The notes beneath the pieces are model-generated. The model worked only from the letters and a program-made list of their open reading frames with translations, did no database searches and had not been told where the DNA came from. Of a stretch of 8,188 nt of DNA, positions 1 to 7,629 are shown piece by piece. The position numbers and the translations under genes were made by a program. Every line of letters begins with the position of its first letter. The stretch's first letter is position 1. Origin of the DNA: Burkholderiales bacterium (lineage in GTDB: Bacteria; Pseudomonadota; Gammaproteobacteria; Burkholderiales; JAEUMW01); contig JAEUMX010000207.1 in the NCBI GenBank assembly GCA_016791285.1, positions 1-8,188 of the forward strand. The letters run 5' to 3'.

Positions 1-1590
1 GCCCATCACGCTGGGGCCTTCCGGCACGTTCATCACGATTGCCGACCCGATCACCAGCGACGCTGTCATGATGCCCATCGTCGCCCGGTCGATGGTGCGG
101 TGGAGCTGGCGGCCGAACTGATCGAGCCGCTTCATGTCGACGTCGATCCGTATCTTGCCGCGCCGAGCGTCGCGCAGCAGCCGGGCGACATCGCGCGGGA
201 CGCTCTGCACGACGTTGACGAAATCGTTGATCGTGCCGCGCCCGCGCTTGACCACCTGGTCGGGACGGTAACGCTCGCTCAGCACACGCCGCAGCAGCGG
301 TTGCAGGTGGTCGACCACACGGAAATCCGGGTCGTACTGCCGCCCCAGACCCTCCATCGTGATCATCGCCTTGAACATGAGCGTGAGATCGGAGGGCATG
401 ACGATAGAGTGCTCGCGGATGATGGCCGCGAACTGCTTGAGCATGATCGCGACACGCACGTCCTTGAGCGGGACACCTTCGTACTCGGAGACGAGCTCGT
501 TTACGTCCGCCGCGAGCTTCACCTCGTCGACGACGGCATCTCCGGCCCAGTCGAGCAGGACATCGATCATCGGCTCCTGGTCCATCTGCGCGATGCCCGC
601 CAGCAGGTCGACCACCTGGTTGCGGCGCATCGGGCTCAAGCGCCCGACCATGCCGAAATCGATCATGACGAGACGGTTGCCGGGCAGGTAGAACACGTTG
701 CCCGGGTGCGGGTCGGCCTGGAAGAAGCCGTCCACAAGGATCATCTTGAGCACCGCCTCGGAGCCCCGCGCGGCGAGGAGCTTGCGATCGAACCCGGCGG
801 CAGCGACCGCCGTCTGATCCGTCGCGGGAATCCCATCGACGTACTGCTGGACGTTCATCACTTCGCTCGTCCATTGCCGATACACCCGCGGGATGACGAT
901 GTACGAGTTGCCCTCGAAGTTCTTTCCGAAGCGCTCGATATTGCGGGCCTCGCGCGCGAGGTCGAGCTCGCGCTCGAGGGAGCGGGCGAACTGGCTGGCG
1001 ATCTGCTTCGGCTGGTAGCGGCGTGCCTCCGGCATCTCGGATTCGATCAGGTCCGCGATGTTGAGCAGGATTCGCAGGTCGGCTTCGATCTTGGGGCGGA
1101 TGTCGGGCCGCCTGATCTTGAGCACGACCGGTGTGCCGTCCATGAGCCGTGCGCGATGCACCTGCGCGATCGACGCCGAAGCCAGCGCTTTGCTCTCGAG
1201 CTCGCGGAACACCTCGGCGGGCGGTTGACCCAGCGTTCGCTGGATGTCGGGCAGCAACTGCTCGAATGGCACCGGCGCCACCTCGTTATGCAGCTTTTCG
1301 AACTCGCTGATCCAGTGCGGTGCGAAGAGGTCGACGCGGGTGGCGAGCACCTGACCGAGCTTGACGAAGGTCGGCCCCAGCTCCTCGAGGGCGAGGCGCA
1401 CGCGCTGCGCCGGCTCGAGCCGCTCACTTTCGATCGCGGTGCCCCAGGTGAGCAGTTGCCCGGCACGCTCCAGGATGTTCGCGATGCCGAGCCGGCGGAC
1501 GACATCGCCGAGACCGTGACGGATCAGGACCGAGGTGATCTCATGCAGGCGCGGCAGATCACGCATGACCCCCAGCGTGGCACGCAGCAT
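1..1590 (-). CDS. UbiB/AarF/ABC1-family atypical protein kinase (3' end cut by the window)
   Basis: Open for 530 codons from ATG 1590-1588 to the window edge with no stop. The family comprises atypical kinase/ATPases; its best-known member, UbiB, supports ubiquinone biosynthesis at the inner membrane. Visible motifs in order: the KxGQ motif (K77-LGQ80), the Ala/Ser-rich loop ASASIAQVH (137-145) that replaces the usual P-loop, the ATP-binding lysine K158 in VVLKIRRP, the ERELDL segment (206-211), the catalytic-loop motif QADPHPGNV (291-299, with D293 and N298), and the metal-binding DFG at 311-313. A hydrophobic segment around 503-521 is probably the first of the usual C-terminal membrane helices. 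E. coli UbiB is about 546 residues, so only the tail should be missing. The start has an AGGGA ribosome site 5 bases upstream and overlaps the preceding stop as TGATG; M9 is a less likely start. Orthology to ubiB itself is not certain, because many proteobacteria carry ABC1 paralogues and the neighbours here are not ubiE or ubiJ. Confidence 0.93.
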   Translation of the reverse strand, partial: MLRATLGVMRDLPRLHEITSVLIRHGLGDVVRRLGIANILERAGQLLTWGTAIESERLEPAQRVRLALEELGPTFVKLGQVLATRVDLFAPHWISEFEKLHNEVAPVPFEQLLPDIQRTLGQPPAEVFRELESKALASASIAQVHRARLMDGTPVVLKIRRPDIRPKIEADLRILLNIADLIESEMPEARRYQPKQIASQFARSLERELDLAREARNIERFGKNFEGNSYIVIPRVYRQWTSEVMNVQQYVDGIPATDQTAVAAAGFDRKLLAARGSEAVLKMILVDGFFQADPHPGNVFYLPGNRLVMIDFGMVGRLSPMRRNQVVDLLAGIAQMDQEPMIDVLLDWAGDAVVDEVKLAADVNELVSEYEGVPLKDVRVAIMLKQFAAIIREHSIVMPSDLTLMFKAMITMEGLGRQYDPDFRVVDHLQPLLRRVLSERYRPDQVVKRGRGTINDFVNVVQSVPRDVARLLRDARRGKIRIDVDMKRLDQFGRQLHRTIDRATMGIMTASLVIGSAIVMNVPEGPSVMG

Positions 1591-2279
1591 CAGCTTCCCT
1601 GCTCGCCCTTGGGCGGCTCGTCGCGGTCAGTCTTCTGCGTGCGCAGCGCATCGGCGAGCCCGGACAGTACCCCGCTCGCGAGTTCCGCGAAGCGCGCGCC
1701 GAATTCGCTCGCTCGCTCCAGCCCGGTGACGGTTGCATCGAGCGATGCCACCGAAAACCGCTGCGCGAGATCGCTCATCACCGACGCCACCTGGCGCCCG
1801 GTCTCGGTGCCGGAACGCCGCGCCGCTGCCAGCGCCTCGCGCAGCTCGGGGCGGACCCGTTCGCTCGCAGCGTCCGCGACCTGGCCGACGGTGGAGAAGA
1901 AATCATCTTCCAGCTTGCGCAGATTGGTGATTGCCTGTTTGAGCTCGCCATCGGAGAACTCGCGGCTGGTGGAGGCGAGCTCCTTCAGCGCAGCCTGCCC
2001 GGCTTCGGCGGAAGTGCGCAGCGCCTTGTCCAGGCCCGAGAGGGCTTCGGACATCGCCTGGCGCATGTCCACGCGGTCGCGGTCGGCGCCGAGCGCGACG
2101 CCTTGGGTCACCGCGCGAATCACGTCCTGGATGCCGGTGCGGTCGAAGTGCCGGTCCTTGAGTGCCTGCAGGGTGAGATCATGCACCCGCTCGCGAATAT
2201 CCTCGCCCCGCGCCATCGTCTCACTCGCGGCCGCCGTGAGCTCGACTTCGGGCGGTGGTTGTGGGGTTTGCTCTGCCAT
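1590..2279 (-). CDS. small helical cytosolic protein coupled to the UbiB-family kinase (possibly DUF6781)
   Basis: A protein of 229 residues without signal peptide or membrane segment. It is rich in Ala, Glu, Arg, Leu and Ser and looks almost wholly alpha-helical. The N-terminus has a Pro/Glu-rich disordered stretch (about 1-20). The middle has amphipathic helices, for example DIRERVHDLTLQAL near 27-40. The end is charged and Lys/Asp/Glu-rich. The long amphipathic helices resemble those of phasins, but I see no diagnostic phasin motif. From memory it recalls the uncharacterised DUF6781 family; I could not check this. The start at 2279 is supported by a strong ribosome site, AGGGAGGTG at 2293-2285, 5 bases before the ATG. 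The stop TGA shares its last base with the ATG of the UbiB-family kinase gene, so the two are probably co-transcribed and translationally coupled. That suggests a functional link, which is inference only. The function is unknown. Confidence 0.85.
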   Translation of the reverse strand: MAEQTPQPPPEVELTAAASETMARGEDIRERVHDLTLQALKDRHFDRTGIQDVIRAVTQGVALGADRDRVDMRQAMSEALSGLDKALRTSAEAGQAALKELASTSREFSDGELKQAITNLRKLEDDFFSTVGQVADAASERVRPELREALAAARRSGTETGRQVASVMSDLAQRFSVASLDATVTGLERASEFGARFAELASGVLSGLADALRTQKTDRDEPPKGEQGS

Positions 2280-2306
2280 GGTTACACCTCCCTTGCGGAT
2301 GGGGAC

Positions 2307-2329
2307 GGTAGCATACCGCTAATGTTAGC
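2307..2329. promoter_or_regulatory. two adjacent small inverted repeats upstream of the helical-protein/kinase operon
   Basis: Two short dyads sit side by side 28 to 50 bases upstream of the minus-strand ATG at 2279. The first is GGTA-GCA-TACC (2307-2317) and the second is GCTAA-TG-TTAGC (2318-2329). Both are perfect in their arms. The position, between the ribosome site and the likely promoter, would suit an operator or 5' leader structure. Arms of 4 and 5 bases are short enough to arise by chance. I do not recognise them as the site of a known regulator. Confidence 0.3.
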
Positions 2330-2382
2330 CCGCCTTCCCGTCCTTACCTAGCATCGTTTGACCCGGCGAACGCGAGGTTAGA

Positions 2383-2405
2383 CCACCGGATCGCGATCGC
2401 GGTGG
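2383..2405. promoter_or_regulatory. inverted repeat between divergent genes, next to the lipoprotein promoter
   Basis: CCACCG (2383-2388) and CGGTGG (2400-2405) form a perfect 6-bp dyad around an 11-base centre that itself holds the palindrome GATCGCGATC (2389-2398). It lies just upstream of a -10-like element (2409-2414) and overlaps where a -35 would be. It could be a repressor-type operator for the lipoprotein gene or for the divergent operon. It is not a terminator, because no T-run follows on either strand. The regulator is unknown. Confidence 0.35.
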
Positions 2406-2408
2406 CGA

Positions 2409-2414
2409 TACAAT
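2409..2414 (+). promoter_or_regulatory. candidate -10 element of the lipoprotein gene
   Basis: TACAAT matches the sigma-70 consensus TATAAT at five of six positions and would start transcription near 2420, about 20 bases before the ATG at 2442. I find no convincing -35 at 16-18 bases upstream, where the 2383-2405 inverted repeat lies. The promoter may therefore be weak or activator-dependent. Confidence 0.4.
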
Positions 2415-2441
2415 GCGCGCTTTCGTGCAGCGTGAGGCAAG

Positions 2442-3014
2442 ATGAGGCGGCAACGAAGGGTTTTCGCAAGAGGTGTCCTGTCGGGTGTCGCGCTGGCAGC
2501 ACTCGCCGGATGTGTCGCTGCCCCGTCCGCGCGCCCGGCTCGGGTCGGTGCTGCGAGCGCGGTAGTGCTGCCGATCGCAACGCGCGTCGCGCTGCAGGTC
2601 GATCCCGCGATGCCCGACGTGCAGACGATCGAGTTCCGTGGTGCGACGTGGCAGTATGCCGACGCGCATCTCATGCAGGAGGCAGCCGCGCGCGTGTTCA
2701 GTCTGGTGTTCCAGGAGGTCGAAACGCAGCCAGCCACGACTGCGCCTGCCATCACCCTTCAGTTGAACGGCAGCAGCTCGCTCAATCCCGAGATGAACGA
2801 GTACTACGCGAATGCTACCGTCACGGTCTTCCCGGGCGCGGACACCGCCGTGCAGCCGATCGCGTCCATCGCGGGCGCCGGACAAGCGAGCCTGCCGAGC
2901 TTCGTGCAGGACGGTATTGCGCAAGCGTACGAGGGGGCATTCCGGCAAATCGTGGAGCTTCTGCTGGCGGATCCGCATTTCGTCGCGAGTCTGCGTGAAT
3001 ACCGAGCGCCGTGA
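2442..3014 (+). CDS. predicted outer-membrane lipoprotein of unknown function
   Basis: The 190-residue product begins with a classic lipoprotein signal: a basic n-region (RRQRR, 2-6), a hydrophobic core (about 11-22) and the lipobox LAGC with the acceptor cysteine at C24. Signal peptidase II cleavage would leave a 167-residue mature chain. Residue +2 is Val rather than Asp, which favours outer-membrane sorting by the Lol rules. The mature part is small, soluble-looking and mixed alpha/beta. It has a beta-like stretch ITLQLNGSSSL in the middle and ends with an amphipathic helix (GAFRQIVELLL). This order is faintly like YajG-type periplasmic-facing lipoproteins, but the resemblance is too weak for a name. 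The start at 2442 is fixed by the signal peptide and a GAGG 4 bases upstream. The gene is monocistronic, divergent from the helical-protein/kinase operon and convergent with pckG, with a terminator just after its stop. Confidence 0.85.
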   Translation: MRRQRRVFARGVLSGVALAALAGCVAAPSARPARVGAASAVVLPIATRVALQVDPAMPDVQTIEFRGATWQYADAHLMQEAAARVFSLVFQEVETQPATTAPAITLQLNGSSSLNPEMNEYYANATVTVFPGADTAVQPIASIAGAGQASLPSFVQDGIAQAYEGAFRQIVELLLADPHFVASLREYRAP

Positions 3015-3024
3015 AAGGGCGGGC

Positions 3025-3052
3025 AAAAAAACCCCCGGACATGCCGGGGGTT
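3025..3052 (-). terminator. rho-independent terminator of pckG, possibly bidirectional
   Basis: A perfect 9-bp stem, AACCCCCGG (3030-3038) with CCGGGGGTT (3044-3052), closes a 5-base loop. On the minus strand it begins 24 bases after the pckG stop and runs into seven T residues (complement of the A-tract 3025-3031), a textbook intrinsic terminator. On the plus strand it starts 15 bases after the lipoprotein stop, but only TTCTT overlaps and follows the stem end, so termination in that direction should be weaker. Confidence 0.92.
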
Positions 3053-3076
3053 CTTCGCTGCCTGACGGCGGTCGAA

Positions 3077-4936
<1,860 letters not shown>

Positions 4937-5013
4937 CGCTCGCCTCCTGCGGGGTGCGTGAGATTGGACAAGAATGGAACTGCTTAAGGTTAAATGAGAT
5001 GCGCTGCGACAGT

Positions 5014-5027
5014 TTGATTTTGATCAA
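5014..5027. promoter_or_regulatory. FNR/ANR-type operator (perfect match)
   Basis: The site TTGAT-TTTG-ATCAA matches the consensus TTGATnnnnATCAA of oxygen-responsive Crp/FNR-family regulators (FNR, ANR, FixK) at every defined position. The dyad extends two more bases each side, to 5012-5029. It lies in the divergent region, 78 bases from the pckG ATG and 210 from the antiporter ATG. For an FNR-activated class II promoter (box centred near -41.5), the rightward -10 would fall near 5050-5055, where TTTTAT (5051-5056) is a moderate match. The leftward equivalent is poor at the exact spacing, though TTTAAC at 4994-4989 is close. Which gene it controls, and whether it activates or represses, cannot be settled from sequence. 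Confidence 0.75.
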
Positions 5028-5087
5028 ACCTTATAGCGTTAGCTTACTCCTTTTATCGATGGTCGCGAATACCGGCGGCGCGATCTT

Positions 5088-5116
5088 GCAATCGGAAAAG
5101 GCGGTGAACCGATTGC
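5088..5116. promoter_or_regulatory. perfect 8-bp inverted repeat in the probable ybaL leader
   Basis: GCAATCGG (5088-5095) and CCGATTGC (5109-5116) are exact reverse complements separated by 13 bases. If ybaL is transcribed from near 5063, this falls in its 5' untranslated region about 120 bases before the ATG. It could be an operator for a dimeric regulator or an RNA hairpin. No T-run follows, so it is not an intrinsic terminator. I do not recognise it as the site of a named regulator. Confidence 0.45.
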
Positions 5117-5236
5117 TGCCATCGCCAACGCCCAGGTAACGGGCTGAACTTTTCTGCAGTCGCGGATCCCGGCTAAGGATTCCGTCTGCTTTCAGAGAAC
5201 GTCTCGTCCTCTACCACGAATCGAGGAAGCGTCCCG

Positions 5237-6931
5237 ATGCTCCATGCCGCGCCGCTCATCACGACCATCGCGACCGCACTCGGCCTCGCCGTCGTGCTGG
5301 GCGTTGTTGCCGTCCGCCTGAAACTGCCCGCACTGGTCGGCTACCTGTTGGCCGGCATCCTGATCGGTCCATTCACACCGGGTTTTGTCGCCGACACCGC
5401 GATAGCCAGCGAACTGGCCGAGATCGGCGTGATGCTGCTGATGTTCGGCGTCGGCCTGCACTTCTCCCTGAATGACCTCATGGAGGTGCGCAAGATCGCC
5501 GTGCCAGGAGCGGTACTGCAGATCGCCGTGGCTTCTGCGCTCGGGGCGGGGGTGGCCACCGCCTGGGGTTGGGGGCTTGGCGGCGCGCTCGTGTTCGGTC
5601 TGGCGCTCTCCGTCGCGAGCACGGTCGTGCTGCTGAGGGCCCTGGAGGTCGGCGGCGTGCTGGAGTCCATGAACGGTCGCATCGCCGTGGGCTGGCTCAT
5701 CGTCGAAGACCTGGCCATGGTGCTCGTGCTCGTGCTGCTGCCTGCCGCAGCGGGTTGGCTCGGCGGCAGCACCCCGCACAGCGAAGGCGGCAATCTCTGG
5801 TGGACCCTCGGCACCACGCTGCTCGCGGTGGCGGCGTTCATCGCACTCATGCTGGTGGTCGGCCGCCGGGTTTTCCCCGCGCTGTTATGGCAGGTGGCAC
5901 GCACCGGCTCACGCGAGCTCTTCACGCTATGTGTCGTGGCTGCCGCCGTCAGCATTGCCTATGCAGCGAGCGTCCTATTCGGCGTGTCCTTTGCGCTCGG
6001 CGCCTTTTTCGCGGGCATGGTGCTGCGGGAGTCGGAGTTCAGTCATCGTGCCGCGGAGGAGTCGCTGCCGCTGCGCGAAGCCTTCGCCGTGCTCTTCTTT
6101 GTCTCCGTGGGCATGCTGTTCGATCCGAAGGTGTTGATCGAGCAACCGCTGCAGGTGCTGGCCGTCGTCGGCATCATCGTCATAGGCAAATCGATCGCCG
6201 CCGCCGCCGTGGTGCTCGCGTTCCGCTACCCGCTCAGCACCGCGCTCACGGTGTCGGCGAGTCTCGCGCAGATCGGGGAGTTCTCGTTCATCCTGGCCGG
6301 CCTCGGCGTCGGCCTGGGACTGCTTCCGGTCGAAGGCCAGAGCCTGATTCTTGCCGGCGCGCTGATCTCCATTGCCTTGAACCCGCTGGTGTTCGCGGGC
6401 GTGAAGCCGCTGAAGAGCTGGATCCGGTCGAACTCGACGCTCGTCAGCATGCTGGAAAAATCGGGCGACCCGCTGTCGGAGCTGCCGATGTCGACGGACG
6501 AGAAGTATCTGGCAGGACAGGTCGTTCTCGTGGGCTATGGTCGGGTCGGGCGGCGCATCGCGGATGCGCTCTCCGCTCAGGGCATTCCGTTCGTCATCGC
6601 CGAGGAGAACCGCGAGCGGGTGGAATGGCTGCGCGCGAACGGAATGGCGGCGGTCTCCGGCGACGCCTGCGATCCGGCTGTTCTGATTCAGGCCCACATC
6701 GCCCGCGCGAGCATGCTGGTCGTGGCCGCTCCCGACACCTTCGATGTGCGGCAGATGCTCAAGACGGCCCGCACGCTCAATCCGGGCGTCGTGACGATCG
6801 TGCGGACCCACACCGAAGAAGAGGCGGGGATGCTCGAGCGCGAGGCCGCCGAAAAGGTCTTCTTCGGTGAGGAGGAGCTTGCCAAAGGCATGATCCGCCA
6901 TGTTCTCGAGCGCTACGGGAAGGCGCACTGA
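5237..6931 (+). CDS. ybaL: YbaL-type CPA2 cation/proton antiporter with C-terminal TrkA-N domain
   Basis: An inner-membrane monovalent cation:proton antiporter of the CPA2 (KefB/KefC-like) family, 564 residues against 558 for E. coli YbaL. The first 390 residues form about 12 hydrophobic segments of the Na+/H+ exchanger fold. Stretches nearly identical, from memory, to E. coli YbaL include LVGYLLAGILIGPFTPGFVADT (its core at 33-51), LLMFGVGLHFSL (67-78), GWLIVEDL (152-159), SFALGAFFAGMVL (251-263), AVLFFVSVGMLFDP (284-297) and ASLAQIGEF (341-349). A charged linker (about 392-425) leads to a cytosolic TrkA-N/RCK Rossmann domain with the nucleotide-binding motif GYGRVGRR (433-440) and E456 at the end of the second strand, suggesting NAD(H)-type or related nucleotide control. 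The ATG at 5237 has GAGGA (5223-5227) upstream with 9-base spacing, and the N-terminus aligns with that of YbaL. The gene stands alone; its promoter region is shared with pckG. The transported ion (potassium or sodium) and any glutathione-type gating are not evident. Confidence 0.93.
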   Translation: MLHAAPLITTIATALGLAVVLGVVAVRLKLPALVGYLLAGILIGPFTPGFVADTAIASELAEIGVMLLMFGVGLHFSLNDLMEVRKIAVPGAVLQIAVASALGAGVATAWGWGLGGALVFGLALSVASTVVLLRALEVGGVLESMNGRIAVGWLIVEDLAMVLVLVLLPAAAGWLGGSTPHSEGGNLWWTLGTTLLAVAAFIALMLVVGRRVFPALLWQVARTGSRELFTLCVVAAAVSIAYAASVLFGVSFALGAFFAGMVLRESEFSHRAAEESLPLREAFAVLFFVSVGMLFDPKVLIEQPLQVLAVVGIIVIGKSIAAAAVVLAFRYPLSTALTVSASLAQIGEFSFILAGLGVGLGLLPVEGQSLILAGALISIALNPLVFAGVKPLKSWIRSNSTLVSMLEKSGDPLSELPMSTDEKYLAGQVVLVGYGRVGRRIADALSAQGIPFVIAEENRERVEWLRANGMAAVSGDACDPAVLIQAHIARASMLVVAAPDTFDVRQMLKTARTLNPGVVTIVRTHTEEEAGMLEREAAEKVFFGEEELAKGMIRHVLERYGKAH

Positions 6932-6990
6932 GTCCCTCGAAACTGGAAGACCGAAGCACGCGATCACCATGCCCGCTCCGTCGAGACACA

Positions 6991-7629
6991 CTACGCAATG
7001 TCGCCTGGGTCCGGGATGAAGAGGCGGAAGAGTTCGGCCAGAGATGCGACTCCCAGCTTCTCGCGGATTCGGGCGCGGTGAAACTCCACCGTCCTGACGC
7101 TGATGCAGAGGTCCTCGGAGATGTGCCGCGTCTGCTTGCCTTCGAGCACGGCGTGCAGCACTTCGCGCTCGCGCGCCGACAGGGTTTCGAGTCGTGGTGC
7201 AATGCTCCCCGTGCTTGCGCCGGCGGGCGGCATTCGTTGCGGTGAGCTCGCGTCCTCGCGCAGCGCCTGCAGAACGGCCAGTACCAGTCGCTGCTGATCG
7301 ATGGGCTTTTCGATGAAATCCGACGCACCCTTCTTGAGCGCCCGGACAGCCATCGGAACGTCACCATGCGCGGTGAGGAAAACGATCGGCAGCCGTGCGC
7401 GCCGCTTGTGCAGCTCGTCCTGCAGGTCGAGCCCGCTCATACCCGGCATCCGTATATCGAGCACGAGGCAGCCGGCCCGCGCCGGTCGATAGGCCTTGAG
7501 GAAAGCGGCCGCCGACTCGAACGTTTCCACGCGCAGGCCTGCGGTGCGCAGGAGCAACCCGAGCGCATCGCGCACCGCTTCGTCATCGTCGACCACGAAG
7601 ACATGCCGTCCCCCCTCATCGACGTTCAC
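6991..7629 (-). CDS. FixJ/NarL-like response regulator (REC plus LuxR-type HTH), GTG start
   Basis: A two-component transcription factor of 212 residues. The N-terminal receiver domain (about 8-122) shows the acidic pocket DDD (14-16), phosphoacceptor D58 in VLDIRMPG, the switch threonine T86 in LTAHGD and K108 in EKP. After a Pro/Ser-rich linker (about 127-147) comes a LuxR/GerE helix-turn-helix (about 148-205) with LSAREREVL and the recognition-helix region ISVRTVEFHRARIREKL. The receiver's LTAHGDVPMAVRALKKGASDFIEKP style is typical of the FixJ/TtrR/TodT group. I choose GTG 7629-7627 because it overlaps the sensor stop as GTGA and sits just before the receiver. An ATG at 7731 is open in frame, but it would put 34 residues of arginine-rich, non-homologous sequence in front of the receiver, inside the sensor gene. 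A weak G-rich ribosome site is consistent with translational coupling. The target genes are unknown. Confidence 0.92.
   Translation of the reverse strand: MNVDEGGRHVFVVDDDEAVRDALGLLLRTAGLRVETFESAAAFLKAYRPARAGCLVLDIRMPGMSGLDLQDELHKRRARLPIVFLTAHGDVPMAVRALKKGASDFIEKPIDQQRLVLAVLQALREDASSPQRMPPAGASTGSIAPRLETLSAREREVLHAVLEGKQTRHISEDLCISVRTVEFHRARIREKLGVASLAELFRLFIPDPGDIA

Larger units (their letters stand above)
4937..5236. other. 300-bp divergent control region between pckG and ybaL
   Basis: This non-coding stretch is visibly more AT-rich than its flanks between about 4965 and 5060, as expected for promoters. It holds the two start-proximal ribosome sites (AGGAGG at 4948-4943 on minus; GAGGAAG at 5223-5229 on plus), an FNR/ANR-type palindrome and an 8-bp inverted repeat, listed separately. 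Candidate -10 elements are TTTAAC (4994-4989, minus) and TTTTAT (5051-5056, plus), each only four of six matches. A 61-codon open frame on the plus strand (4954-5139) lacks a ribosome site and any recognisable feature, so I do not call it a gene. Confidence 0.7.

Noticed and set aside
100..2322. 740-codon open frame on the plus strand.
   Set aside because: It lies antisense to the UbiB-family kinase and the helical protein gene. It is codon-aligned with the kinase gene, so its stops would need the rare TTA, CTA or TCA codons on the true strand. Its translation is His/Asp/Arg-rich and has no domain, whereas the minus strand encodes unmistakable kinase motifs.
5031..5037. TATAGC-like -10 directly beside the FNR box.
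   Set aside because: Only four of six matches and no -35 at proper spacing; too weak to list, though if real the FNR box would act as a repressor site.
4954..5139. Possible 61-residue small protein between pckG and ybaL.
   Set aside because: No ribosome site, no recognisable motif, and it spans the FNR box and most of the inverted repeat; a chance open frame in the AT-richer promoter region is more likely.
5569..6870. 433-codon open frame on the plus strand inside ybaL.
   Set aside because: An Arg/Gly/Ala-rich out-of-frame shadow; the ybaL frame matches a known family over its whole length.
6932..6990. Possible terminator between the convergent ybaL and response regulator genes.
   Set aside because: I found only a weak, distant CTCGA/TCGAG pairing and no T-run on either strand.
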